From positions 87,365-151,364 of the forward strand of contig NZ_JACAAX010000008.1 in the NCBI RefSeq assembly GCF_013377085.1: DNA of 64,000 bases, given 5' to 3'. A program made the position numbers and the translations under genes. How positions within the stretch are numbered: the first letter of the stretch is position 1; every line of letters starts with the position of its first letter. Shown in pieces: positions 26,214 through 34,986 of this stretch. Below the pieces are notes generated by a model. That model saw nothing but the letters and a program-made list of their open reading frames with translations, ran no database searches and was not told the origin of the DNA. The stretch comes from Rhodoplanes sp. (GTDB taxonomy: Bacteria > Pseudomonadota > Alphaproteobacteria > Rhizobiales > Xanthobacteraceae).

Positions 26214-27215
26214 TCAGCTCGACAGTCCGGAGACCCGGACCATCTCCTTCCACAGCGGCCGCTCGCGGACGACTTTCGCGGACAGGGTCTCGGGATCGGA
26301 GGACAGGCAGCGGGCGCCCGCCGTCTCGAAGCGGCGCTGGACGGCCGGATCGGCGGCGATCTCGCGCTGGGCCGCGGCGAGCGCGTCGACGATCGCCCGC
26401 GGCGTGCCGGCCGGCGCCACGAAGGCCGCCCAGGAGGTCGCCTCGAGGTTCGGAACACCGGCCTCGGCCATGGTGGGAACGTTCGGCAGGGTCGGCCAGC
26501 GCTGCGCCGAGGTGACGGCGAGCGGGCGGATCTGCCCGCTCTCGATATAGGCCATGTAGGAGGCGAGATTGTCGACCGAATAGGTCACGTCGCCGGACAG
26601 CATCGCCGGGATCGTCTGCGCCGCACCGCGGAACGGCACGTGCACCGCGTCGATCCCGGTGCGCGCCGCCAGCAGCGCCGCGCACAGATGCGTCGAGGTG
26701 CCGACGCCCGAGCTGCCGTAGCTGATGCCGCGGCGCGGCTTCGCCCAGGCGACGAACTCACCGACCGTCGCCGCCGGCACGTGGTTCGGCACGGCGAAGA
26801 CGTTGGGCAAGTCCCAGGTCAGCGAGATCGGGGCAAAATCGCGGTCCGGATCGTAGGGCAGCCGCTCGTAGAGGAACTGGTTGATCGAGAAATGCCCGAC
26901 CGTCGCCGAGGCGAGCGTGTAGCCGTCGGCCGGGCTGCCGACCAGCGCCGCGATGCCGATATTGCCGGCCGCGCCGGGCTTGTTCTCGATCACGAAGGGC
27001 TGGCCGAAGCGGCTTTCGAGCCGTTCGGCCAAGATGCGGGTGAGGAGATCGACCGAGCCGCCGGCCGGATACGGGACGATCAGGCGCACCGGACGATCGG
27101 GCCACACGGCGGGACCGCCGGCGCGCACCACTGCCGCGACGAGCCCGGCCGCACCGAGCCCCAGGCAGCCCACGGCGAAGGCGCGCCGCGTGATCCGTGG
27201 CTGCTGGGATCCCAT
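26214..27215 (-). CDS. tripartite tricarboxylate transporter-type (Bug/TctC) substrate-binding protein
   Basis: A 333-residue periplasmic binding protein with a twin-arginine-like leader (RITRRAFAVGCLGLGAAGL), then the Bug signature WPDRPVRLIVPYPAGGSVDL and ENKPGAAGNIG, and GISYGSSGVGTSTHL. Bug proteins bind carboxylates. No TctA/TctB membrane genes are adjacent, as is common for orphan Bug proteins in this group. The start is taken at MGSQQPRITRR so that the leader is N-terminal; the open frame extends 35 codons further upstream without support. Confidence 0.88.
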   Translation of the reverse strand: MGSQQPRITRRAFAVGCLGLGAAGLVAAVVRAGGPAVWPDRPVRLIVPYPAGGSVDLLTRILAERLESRFGQPFVIENKPGAAGNIGIAALVGSPADGYTLASATVGHFSINQFLYERLPYDPDRDFAPISLTWDLPNVFAVPNHVPAATVGEFVAWAKPRRGISYGSSGVGTSTHLCAALLAARTGIDAVHVPFRGAAQTIPAMLSGDVTYSVDNLASYMAYIESGQIRPLAVTSAQRWPTLPNVPTMAEAGVPNLEATSWAAFVAPAGTPRAIVDALAAAQREIAADPAVQRRFETAGARCLSSDPETLSAKVVRERPLWKEMVRVSGLSS

Positions 27216-27392
27216 GTCGATCTCCGATGTCTCAGGGCGAGCAAGGCCGGCGAGCCGGACCTTCCCGCCGCCGCGCCTGCGTATCATGCGCCGTCGCGCT
27301 TGTCCTAGCCCGGAGCGCAAGGCCGCCCCCCGCCGGCTAGGCCGATTGCCGATCGGTCCGGGATCCAGGCCGCCGATCCGTGCGGCAGCGAC

Positions 27393-27893
27393 CTACTCCG
27401 CCTTCTGGAACGTCACGATGCTGCGTTGCATGCCTTTGTCGGCCCAGTTGGGCATGATGCGCCAGGGGGTGAGCACCTGGAGCCGCCCGTTCTCGATCTT
27501 GTAGGTACGCGACTGCTCGGTGCCGACCCACTCGGGATTCCAGGCGACCTCGACATTGGTGATCCACTTGTCGCCTTCGAGCCGGTAGCGTCCCGTATAG
27601 GCCACCATGGTGGTGAGCAGCGCGGCGCGCTCCTCGGCCGTCTTGGCCGGCATGCGCCCTTCGCCCGTCAGCATGAAGAACACCCGGCCATCCGGGGTGA
27701 ACAGGGAATATCCGGTCGGATGGTCTCCCATCACCGGGCCTCGCTGGCCGGTCGCCTGCACCTCGACCTCGTATCCGACGAGCTTCCACAGTCCGACGAC
27801 GCTCGCCGTATCTTCAGCCCAGCTCGGCCGGACGGCTCCGGCCGTCACCAGCACGGCCGCCAACGATGCGATGAGAACGAAGCGCTTTTGCAC
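27393..27893 (-). CDS. secreted lipocalin-like domain protein
   Basis: A 166-residue protein with a Sec signal peptide (KRFVLIASLAAVLVTAGAV, ending SWA) and the lipocalin-like pattern VVGLWKLVGYEVEVQATGQR, GYSLFTPDGRVFFMLTGEGR, then YTGRYRLEGDKWIT. This corresponds to PF13924-type proteins, short beta-barrels of unknown ligand. The GTG at 27893 is chosen because GGGAGG lies five bases upstream and the signal peptide then starts immediately. It is apparently monocistronic. Confidence 0.8.
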   Translation of the reverse strand: MQKRFVLIASLAAVLVTAGAVRPSWAEDTASVVGLWKLVGYEVEVQATGQRGPVMGDHPTGYSLFTPDGRVFFMLTGEGRMPAKTAEERAALLTTMVAYTGRYRLEGDKWITNVEVAWNPEWVGTEQSRTYKIENGRLQVLTPWRIMPNWADKGMQRSIVTFQKAE

Positions 27894-28324
27894 GACAGCC
27901 TCCCAGGGTGGTGGTTTCGGCCGGCGTAACGCGGGGTGGAGGAGTCGCCGGCTTCGCCGTCTCGGCCCGGCACGCCGCGATGGGCCGACGGGTGTCGGCG
28001 GGACGGCCAGGATGGGCCAGCATACTGCCGGCCGGTTGCGTCCCGGCATCACAATCCACGGACGTACTCTAACCGGGAGACCTCGCGCCGGCGGCCGGCG
28101 AGGCGGACATGGTCGGTCCAGTCCAGCATCCAGCCGACCTGCAGCCCTTTCACCTCCCGCCCCTGCCCCATCGTTTTCACATGGCATGCCGGCGCGGGGG
28201 TGCGTTCCGGGGGGCCGGCCGGGTTGCTATGACGGTTGCTCCGATCGGCACCGCCCCCGAAATTCCCACCGCGGTGCCGGCTCCACGACTTTTCGGACTC
28301 CGCTCGTCCAGGGAGAGGCGCATC
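27894..28324. other. 431-bp divergent intergenic region
   Basis: This lies between the divergently transcribed lipocalin-like and quinone oxidoreductase genes. It must contain both promoters but I could not pick out a convincing -35/-10 pair. No gene, repeat or RNA was recognised. Confidence 0.4.
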
Positions 28325-29308
28325 ATGAGCAGCAAGGCACGTGTGGTCAGGTATGCGAAGACGGGTGCGCCCGAGGTGCTCGTGCTGGAAACCGTCGATC
28401 TCGCCGACCCCGGCCCGGGCGAGGTCCAGATCCGCCAGCGCGCGGTCGGCCTCAACTACCAGGACTGCTACTTCCGGTCCGGCTTCTACCCGGCGCCGCT
28501 GCCGGGTGCGGTCGGCACCGAGGCGGCCGGCCTGGTCGAGAAGGTCGGCGCCGGGGTGACCGGGTTCAAGCCGGGCGACCGCGTGGTCTATGCGGGTGGT
28601 GCGTCCGGCTCCTATGCGGATCTCCGCAATATGCCGGTCGAGCGCGTGGTCGCGATCCCCAACGGCATCGCCGAGGAGGACGCCGCGGCGCTGCTGATGA
28701 AGGGAATGACGGCCGAGTACCTGCTGACCCGCTGCTACCCGGTGAAGAAGGGCGAGCTCGTGCTGTTCTACGCCGCCTCCGGCGGCGTCGGCCTGATCGC
28801 CGGCCAGTGGGGCCATCATCTCGGCGCCCGCATGATCGGCGTCGCCTCCGGGGCCGAGAAGTGCAAGAAGGCGAAGGAGAACGGCTACGAGTTCGTGATC
28901 GACCGCTCGCGCGAGGACATTTTGGCGCGGGTGAAGGAGATCACCGGCGGCGCCGGCGTGCCGGTGGTCTACGACTCGATCGGCAAGGCGACCTTCGACA
29001 CCTCGATCGCGGCGTTGGCGCCGCGCGGCTATTTCGTGTCGTTCGGCACCACCACGGGGGCGCCGCCGCCGGTCGAGGCCGGGCTCCTGCAGAAGAAGGG
29101 CTCGCTCTACTTCACCCGCCCGACGCTGGCCACCTATTGCGGCACGCGGGAGGAGATTCTGACATCGGCCAAGAAGCTGTTCGACCTCTTCCTCGCCGGC
29201 AAGATCAAGTCGAACATCGGCAAGCGCTACGTGATGAGCGACGCGGTGAGCGCCCACCGCGACCTCGAAGCCGGCAAGACCATCGGGGCGTCGCTGCTGC
29301 TGCCCTGA
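28325..29308 (+). CDS. qor: NADPH:quinone oxidoreductase (zinc-free MDR family)
   Basis: A 327-residue member of the medium-chain dehydrogenase family: GLNYQDCYFRSGFYPAPLPG near residue 39, VGTEAAGLVEKVGAGVTGFK, then the nucleotide-binding AASGGVGLIAGQWGHHLGA near 152. The usual zinc-ligand cysteines of alcohol dehydrogenases are not in place, matching QOR/zeta-crystallin enzymes that reduce quinones with NADPH. AGGGAGAGG precedes the ATG. It is monocistronic in appearance. Confidence 0.9.
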   Translation: MSSKARVVRYAKTGAPEVLVLETVDLADPGPGEVQIRQRAVGLNYQDCYFRSGFYPAPLPGAVGTEAAGLVEKVGAGVTGFKPGDRVVYAGGASGSYADLRNMPVERVVAIPNGIAEEDAAALLMKGMTAEYLLTRCYPVKKGELVLFYAASGGVGLIAGQWGHHLGARMIGVASGAEKCKKAKENGYEFVIDRSREDILARVKEITGGAGVPVVYDSIGKATFDTSIAALAPRGYFVSFGTTTGAPPPVEAGLLQKKGSLYFTRPTLATYCGTREEILTSAKKLFDLFLAGKIKSNIGKRYVMSDAVSAHRDLEAGKTIGASLLLP

Positions 29309-29450
29309 CCGGCCCCCGGCGCGAAGCTCCCGGACGGCCCTCCCGGCCGCGCCGCCGCCTTTGTCGACAGGGCGGCGGTTCCGGATGGTACGATGCGTCG
29401 GCGCCGCCTTGCGGCGCGCCACGCCCTTCCATCACGCGACGAGGACTTCC

Positions 29451-30059
29451 ATGCATGTTCGAGAGCCGATTCTCCACCCGGTGAAGACCTCCGACCTGCG
29501 GCCGACCCAGATCACGGTCGGCATGCACGAGGTCCGTGCCAAGCGCGAGAGCTGGCAGGCCCAGAAGGACAAGAGCGAGTTCCTCGGCCGCCACATGGTG
29601 CCGGTGATCCTCGGGCCGAAGCAGCGACCCTACGTGATCGACCACCACCACATGGCCCGCGCCCTCCACGACGAAGGCCAGCGCCAGATCCTCGTCTCGG
29701 TCATCATGGACCTGCACATGCTCGAGAGCGACGCCTTCTGGGTGTTTCTCGACCACCACGGCTGGTGCCATCCCTATGACGCGAAGGGCGTCCGCCGCGG
29801 CTTCGACGACATCCCCTCCCGGGTCTCGGAGCTGGTCGACGATCCCTATCGCAGCCTCGCCGGCGAGTTGCGCAAGGCCGGCGGTTTCGCCAAGGATGCG
29901 ACGCCGTTCAGCGAGTTCCTGTGGGCCGACTTCCTGCGCCGCCGGATCAAACGCCGCGTGGTCGACCGCGATTTCGACAAGGCGTTGAGCACCGCCATGA
30001 CGCTCGCCAAGTCGACCGACGCGCGCTTCCTGCCGGGATGGTGCGGCCCGAGCGCCTGA
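29451..30059 (+). CDS. ParB-like nuclease family protein (ParBc_2)
   Basis: A 202-residue protein: ILHPVKTSDLRPTQITVGMH, then MVPVILGPKQRPYVIDHHHM (the ParB/sulfiredoxin-like core with a DHHH segment), and ESDAFWVFLDHHGWCHPYDA. This matches the small stand-alone PF08857 group of putative ParB-like proteins, whose role is not established. It is not next to parA, so it is not a partition gene. The start at MHVREP is chosen over the earlier in-frame codon because preceding residues are Arg/Ala-rich and non-family. Confidence 0.82.
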   Translation: MHVREPILHPVKTSDLRPTQITVGMHEVRAKRESWQAQKDKSEFLGRHMVPVILGPKQRPYVIDHHHMARALHDEGQRQILVSVIMDLHMLESDAFWVFLDHHGWCHPYDAKGVRRGFDDIPSRVSELVDDPYRSLAGELRKAGGFAKDATPFSEFLWADFLRRRIKRRVVDRDFDKALSTAMTLAKSTDARFLPGWCGPSA

Positions 30060-30205
30060 CCACGTGCGCCCGCCCGCATGATACCATCGACCTCGGGCCC
30101 ACCTCGACCCTCGGGCCACTCGACACGAAGCCAGCGGCCCGGGCGAGGCCAGTCCGGCCACACCCTTGCCAAGCTCGCCCGCGAACCGCGGCGCGGAGGA
30201 TTTCC

Positions 30206-31588
30206 ATGGAGCAGGAGCAGCTTCGGAAGGCGGCGATCGGCGCGGCCGTGATCGCGGCGCTGGCGGCGGTCGCAACCGGCCGCCTCCCCCGCTGGCTGCG
30301 GATCGTCGTGGTCTTCGCGCTCGTCATCCTGGCCGGCTGCAGCGGCCTTTACGTCTACCGCCATTTCACCACGCCCAAGACCCTGACGCTGGCGACCGGC
30401 TCCGCCGACGGCGACATGCCCCGGTTCATGAGTGCCATCGCGGCCCGCATGGCGGCGAACGGCACGCCGGTGCGACTCAAGGTCGTGGACAAGGGCAACG
30501 TGCTCGAGGCCATGAAGGCGTTCTCGGCCGGCGAGGTCGACCTGACGGTCGGACGCGGCGATGTCGGCGACCTCTCCGAGGCGCGGTCCGTGGTCGCGAT
30601 CACCAACAATGTCGTGCTGATCGTCACGCCGCCGGGCAGCCCGGTGAAGGAGGTCGAGGACCTCAAGGGCAAGACCGTGGGTGTGGTCGGCGGCGTCGTC
30701 AACCACCAGCTCGTCGAGGTGCTGAAGAAGGAATACGAGCTCGATCGGCTGAAGGTGACGTTCAAGGATCTGCCGCTGCCCGACATCGCGACGGCGTTCA
30801 CGGGCAAGCATGTCGCCGCCCTGCTGGTCGTCATGCCCATCACCGAGAGGTATCTGTCGTTGCTGCGGAGCATCATCCCGAACAGCAAGCAGAAGCCCGG
30901 CCTGATCGCGATCGAGGCGGCCGGCGCCATCGCCGAGGTGGCGCGCGCCTACGAGAGCTGGGACCTGCCGAAGGGCACGCTGCGCGGCTCGCCGCCGATC
31001 CCCGACGACGACCTGACGACGCTGCGGGTGCCGTTCTATCTGCTCGCCAAGAGGAAGCTCGACGACGACACCGTGGCGACGCTCGCCAAGGCCATCATGG
31101 AGACGCGGCGCGAGCTGATCGGCGAGTTCCCGATTCTCGCGCAGATCAGCGCGCCGAGCACCGACAAGGACGCCTTCGTCCCCATCCATCCCGGCGCCGC
31201 CGCCTATTTCGACGGCGACACCAAGACGTTCTTCGACAAGTACGGCGACCAGATCTTCTACGGCTCGATGCTGCTCGGCTCGCTCACCTCGCTGTTCGCG
31301 GCGGCCTGGAAGTTCATGGCCAAGGAGGCCTCGCCGGCCGAGCGATCGCTGGCGCGGCTGTGCGCCCTCTCCGATCGCATCGACGAGGCCGCCGACGAGG
31401 CGACGCTGACCGATCTGGAGCGGCAGATCGACGGCATCTTGCGAAGCGAGCTGGACAAGATCGCGGCCCGCGACCCCGATGCGGCGGAGCCGTCCGCCCT
31501 CACCCTCGCGACCTATCGGCTGGAGCGGCTGATCGCGCTCCGGCGGGCGCGGCTGCGCGGCGAGCCACAGCCGCCGGCGGCGGCCTGA
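30206..31588 (+). CDS. membrane-anchored TAXI-family (TRAP-type) solute-binding protein
   Basis: A 460-residue protein. Hydrophobic N-terminal segments (about residues 9-25 and 33-52, the second containing a lipobox-like LAGC) lead into a TAXI binding domain (LTLATGSADGDMPRFMSAIA, AGEVDLTVGRGDVGDL). A second membrane segment near 350-372 (SMLLGSLTSLFAAAWKF) is followed by a charged helical tail (ERSLARLCALSDRIDEAADE). This is the layout of a tethered receptor with a tail on the other side of the membrane rather than a free transporter protein. No TRAP membrane genes are adjacent; the next gene, 23 bp away, is channel-like. Confidence 0.82.
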   Translation: MEQEQLRKAAIGAAVIAALAAVATGRLPRWLRIVVVFALVILAGCSGLYVYRHFTTPKTLTLATGSADGDMPRFMSAIAARMAANGTPVRLKVVDKGNVLEAMKAFSAGEVDLTVGRGDVGDLSEARSVVAITNNVVLIVTPPGSPVKEVEDLKGKTVGVVGGVVNHQLVEVLKKEYELDRLKVTFKDLPLPDIATAFTGKHVAALLVVMPITERYLSLLRSIIPNSKQKPGLIAIEAAGAIAEVARAYESWDLPKGTLRGSPPIPDDDLTTLRVPFYLLAKRKLDDDTVATLAKAIMETRRELIGEFPILAQISAPSTDKDAFVPIHPGAAAYFDGDTKTFFDKYGDQIFYGSMLLGSLTSLFAAAWKFMAKEASPAERSLARLCALSDRIDEAADEATLTDLERQIDGILRSELDKIAARDPDAAEPSALTLATYRLERLIALRRARLRGEPQPPAAA

Positions 31589-31611
31589 GCACGACAGACC
31601 TGGAGAACGAC

Positions 31612-32403
31612 GTGGGCATTGAAAGGACCCGGACGGACGCACCGACCGGCCTCGGCGCGCGCCTCCTGCACCTGCAGGAGCGCTGGAGCGATCCGCTGCT
31701 GACGGTCCTCACCGTCCTGCAGCTCATGCTGCTTTTCGTCTCGGCCCCGCTGCTGGCGGCGACGGGCGGCGTGGCGTTTCAGGTGCTCAGCGGCCTCATT
31801 CTGCTGTGCATCATGGCCGGCGGCCTGGTGATCTCCGGCAGCCTTTGGGTGTTCGTCCTAATGTCGATCGGCTTCGGCACGAACCTCCTCGCCATCGCGC
31901 TGCGCCTGCACGGACCGTCGACGACCGACATCGCGCTCACGGCCTCCGCCTGGCTGGTCATCGCCAGCGTGCTCGGCTACGTCGTCGCGCGCCTGGTGTT
32001 CGGCCCGGGACGGGTGAACTATCACCGGGTCATCGGTGCCGTGCTGCTCTATCTGCTGATCGCCAGCGTCTTCGTCTCGATCTACGCCTTCGCCGGCATG
32101 CTCGAGCCGAACGCCTTCGCCGGCATGGTGGTGGAGGACCGTCCGGACATTGCCGCCACGCTCATTTATTTCAGCTTCGTCACCCTGACCTCGACCGGCT
32201 ACGGCGACATCGCCCCGGTGCATCCGATCGTGCGCAGTCTCTGCAATGTGGAGACGATCATGGGCCAGCTCTATCCGGCGACCCTGCTGGCCCGCCTGGT
32301 GACGCTGGAGCTCAAGCACCGGCACGAGCTGCGCAATGAGCGCATCGCCGGCAAGGAAGCATCGCGGACAGCGCATCCGGGCCATCGGCCGCGGCAGGAC
32401 TGA
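31612..32403 (+). CDS. potassium channel-like membrane protein
   Basis: A 263-residue membrane protein with about six hydrophobic segments. The selectivity filter reads TLTSTGYGDIAPVHP near residues 191-205, preceded by a pore helix, as in Ion_trans_2 K+ channels. The final segment, MGQLYPATLLARLVTLEL, matches the inner helix of related two-TM-type channels, here preceded by four additional helices. The start is GTG with GGAGA six bases upstream. It is 23 bp after the TAXI-type gene in the same direction, so the two are probably co-transcribed. No cytoplasmic ligand-binding domain is present. Confidence 0.82.
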   Translation: MGIERTRTDAPTGLGARLLHLQERWSDPLLTVLTVLQLMLLFVSAPLLAATGGVAFQVLSGLILLCIMAGGLVISGSLWVFVLMSIGFGTNLLAIALRLHGPSTTDIALTASAWLVIASVLGYVVARLVFGPGRVNYHRVIGAVLLYLLIASVFVSIYAFAGMLEPNAFAGMVVEDRPDIAATLIYFSFVTLTSTGYGDIAPVHPIVRSLCNVETIMGQLYPATLLARLVTLELKHRHELRNERIAGKEASRTAHPGHRPRQD

Positions 32404-32487
32404 CCCGGATCCGAGGACGGCGTTGCGGTCAGCGGCTCGTCGCCGCTCCGCCTTCCGGCCCGAACCGCCTGCGCGAACTCGAGCGAC

Positions 32488-32760
32488 CTATTCGCCCGCC
32501 AGCATCCGCCGGCCGTGCTCGGTCAGCCGGTCGTGGCGGTCGATCAGGCCATGATCGCGCAGGCCATCGACCACCCAGGCATGCAGTGAAGAGGCGTGCC
32601 CGCCCGCGACCCGCGCCAGGAATTCGCACATGTCGGAGGTCGGCATGAACGCGACGAGATCGCTGCGCTGAAGCAAGGGCCACTCCTGCCAAAGAGGGTC
32701 AATGCGTAAAATGATACGTCGCCTTATTCGCAGTTGCACGCGTTTTGTGTCGCGCCGCAC
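32488..32760 (-). CDS. small hypothetical protein (up to 90 aa)
   Basis: The C-terminal two thirds (LLQRSDLVAFMPTSDMCEFL, then VVDGLRDHGLIDRHDRLTEH) look like a genuine short helical, winged-helix-like protein. The GTG start at 32760 gives a basic N-terminus; an internal ATG at 32645 would give about 52 residues. It is convergent with the channel gene. I do not recognise a family. Confidence 0.45.
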   Translation of the reverse strand: MRRDTKRVQLRIRRRIILRIDPLWQEWPLLQRSDLVAFMPTSDMCEFLARVAGGHASSLHAWVVDGLRDHGLIDRHDRLTEHGRRMLAGE

Positions 32761-32885
32761 ATTTTTTTCGTAATAATCTGTCGACAGGCCGTGCCCGCCC
32801 CGGTCGGCCGGTCGGGCCGACGGTTACCCGTATCTAATTACCCCACACGCTGCCGCTAGTCCTCCGGACGGAGATCCCCAGCGCC

Positions 32886-33869
32886 CTACCCCTCTGTGGC
32901 GGCCTCGCGACCCACCGCGTCGCTCCGGCGCCGGGCCGCGGCGACGATCTCGCCGACGATGCCGCGGCGGAACAGCAGCACGGTGAGGACGAAGATGCAG
33001 CCCTGCATCACCAGCACCCACTCGCCGAAGCCCGTGAGGGTGTTCTGCATCAGCACGATGATGGCCGCCCCGACGATCGGGCCGAACACCGTGCCCATGC
33101 CGCCGACCAGCGTCATCAGCACCACCTCGCCGGACATCTGCCAAGTGACGTCGGTGAGCGAGGCGAGCTGGAACACGATCGTCTTGGTGGCGCCGGCGAG
33201 CCCCGCAAACGTCGCCGACAGCACGAAGGCGATCAGCTTGAAGCGGTCGACCGCATAGCCGAGCGACACGGCGCGCGGCTCGTTCTCGCGGATCGCCTTG
33301 AGGACCTGCCCGAACGGCGAATGGATGGTGCGATAGATGATCAGGAAGCCGATCGCGAAGATCGCCAGCACCACGTAGTAGAAGGACATATCCTTGGAGA
33401 TGTCGATCAGGCCGAACAGCGCCCGGCGCGGGATCGCCTGGATGCCGTCCTCGCCGCCCGTGAACGGCGCCTGCAGGCAGAAGAAGAACACCATCTGGGC
33501 GAGCGCCAGCGTCACCATGGCGAAATAGATGCCCTGCCGGCGAATCGCGATCAGCCCCACGACCAACCCGAGGCCGGCCGCGACGGCGGTGCCGGCGAGG
33601 ATCCCGAGCTCGGTCGACAGGCCCCAGGCCTTCACGGTGTAGGCCGACACATAGGCGGCGAAGCCGAAGAACATCGCGTGGCCGAACGACAGCAGCCCGC
33701 CATAGCCGATCAGCAGGTTGAAGGCGCAGGCGAACAGCGCAAAGCACAGGATCTTCATCAACAGGATCGGATAGACGACGAACGGCGCCACCATCATCAC
33801 GGCCATCAGCACCGCGAAGACGATCATCTCGACGTTGCGGCCGTCGGCGGCGGCTTTGCGGCTGGTCAT
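32886..33869 (-). CDS. livM: branched-chain amino acid ABC transporter permease LivM
   Basis: A 327-residue polytopic permease with ALFACAFNLLIGYGGLLSFG and the cytoplasmic EAA-like loop KAIRENEPRAVSLGYAVDRF, both typical of LivM. It pairs with LivH to form the inner-membrane channel for leucine/isoleucine/valine or related small ligands. The start overlaps the livH stop by four bases (ATGA). It is last gene of the liv operon. Confidence 0.93.
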   Translation of the reverse strand: MTSRKAAADGRNVEMIVFAVLMAVMMVAPFVVYPILLMKILCFALFACAFNLLIGYGGLLSFGHAMFFGFAAYVSAYTVKAWGLSTELGILAGTAVAAGLGLVVGLIAIRRQGIYFAMVTLALAQMVFFFCLQAPFTGGEDGIQAIPRRALFGLIDISKDMSFYYVVLAIFAIGFLIIYRTIHSPFGQVLKAIRENEPRAVSLGYAVDRFKLIAFVLSATFAGLAGATKTIVFQLASLTDVTWQMSGEVVLMTLVGGMGTVFGPIVGAAIIVLMQNTLTGFGEWVLVMQGCIFVLTVLLFRRGIVGEIVAAARRRSDAVGREAATEG

Positions 33870-34747
33870 CGCGGCGTTCCGAACAGGCCCTGCGGGCGCA
33901 CCATGAGGACGATCGCCATGATGACGAAGATGACGGTGGCGGAGGCCTCGGGCCAAAAGACCTTGGTGAGGCCTTCGACGATGCCGAGGCCGAAGCCGGT
34001 GACGATCGAGCCGAGGATCGAGCCCATGCCGCCGATCACCACCACGGCGAACACCACGATGATCAGGTTCGCCCCCATGGTGGGGTTGACCGTGTAGATC
34101 GGCGCCGCCAGCACGCCGGCGAGCGCCGCCAGCCCGACGCCCACCCCGTAGGTCAGCGTGATCATACGCGGCACGTTGATGCCGAAGGCCTGGACGAGGT
34201 CCGGCCGCTCGGTCGCGGCGCGCAGATAGGCGCCGAGCTTGGTGCGCTCGATGGTGAACCAGGTGACCAGGCAGACGGCGAGCGAGAAGCCGACCACCCA
34301 GCCGCGATACCAGGGCAGGAACATAAAGCCGAGATTCTGCCCGCCCGGGATCGGGTTCGAATAGGGCAGCCCGGAGGAGCCGTATTGCTGGCGGAACAGG
34401 CCCTCGATGATCAGCGCGAGCCCGAAGGTCAAGAGCAGGCCGTAGAGATGGTCGAGGTGATAGAGGCGCGAGATCAGCAGACGCTCGATGACGACGCCGG
34501 TCGCTCCGACGATCACGGGCACCAGCACCAGCGCGCCCCAATACGGGATGCCGGCATATTGCAGCAGCATCCAGGCGACGAAGGCCCCCATCATGTACTG
34601 GGCGCCGTGGGTGAAGTTGATGACGTTCATCAGGCCGAAGATGACGGCCAGCCCGAGCGACAGCAGTGCGTAGAACGCACCGTTGATCAGCCCGAGCAGC
34701 AGTTGCCCCATCAGGGCCTGCGGCGGCACGCCGAGCAGCTCGAACAT
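33866..34747 (-). CDS. livH: branched-chain amino acid ABC transporter permease LivH
   Basis: A 293-residue permease beginning MFELLGVPPQALMGQLLLGL, with INGAFYALLSLGLAVIFGLM, NVINFTHGAQYMMGAF and the loop YLRAATERPDLVQAFGINVP. These are standard LivH features. It lies downstream of the binding-protein gene, from which it is separated by 239 bp carrying an interspersed repeat, and overlaps livM. Confidence 0.93.
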   Translation of the reverse strand: MFELLGVPPQALMGQLLLGLINGAFYALLSLGLAVIFGLMNVINFTHGAQYMMGAFVAWMLLQYAGIPYWGALVLVPVIVGATGVVIERLLISRLYHLDHLYGLLLTFGLALIIEGLFRQQYGSSGLPYSNPIPGGQNLGFMFLPWYRGWVVGFSLAVCLVTWFTIERTKLGAYLRAATERPDLVQAFGINVPRMITLTYGVGVGLAALAGVLAAPIYTVNPTMGANLIIVVFAVVVIGGMGSILGSIVTGFGLGIVEGLTKVFWPEASATVIFVIMAIVLMVRPQGLFGTPR

Positions 34748-34827
34748 CCACGTCACCTCGTGTCGATGGCCTTCAGCTCTCCCCGCACGCGGGGAGATGA
34801 AGGTCGTAGGCGCTGCCCCGTTCGCTT

Positions 34828-34977
34828 CCACCCTCGCCTGGAGGGGAAGGGTCGGGGCGCGCGAAGCGCGCTCCGGGGTGGGGTGAAGCCCCAAACGCAG
34901 GCTTCGCCTGTCACCCCCTCCCGCCATGCGTCGTTTCACGACACATGGCGACCTCCCCCCTCCAGGGGGAGGTGAAG
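34828..34977. repeat. interspersed palindromic repeat, copy A
   Basis: The element begins CACCCTCGCCTGGAGGGG and ends CTCCAGGGGGAGGT, with an inner GCGCGAAGCGCGC hairpin and a GGGGTGGGGTGA block. The same architecture occurs at 49391-49526 and 63841-63970. Copy A is the most divergent and lies within the liv operon between livK and livH. Confidence 0.85.
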
Positions 34978-34986
34978 AGGCAACAA

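Noticed and set aside
26214..27215. Complete tripartite tricarboxylate transporter
   Set aside because: Only the binding protein is present; no tctA or tctB gene lies on either side.
29451..30059. Chromosome or plasmid partition locus
   Set aside because: The ParB-like protein is the short PF08857 type, with no parA and no parS-like repeats nearby.
34828..34977. Possible CRISPR-like repeats
   Set aside because: The repeats are single palindromic copies dispersed over 29 kb, not a regular repeat-spacer array, and no cas gene is present.
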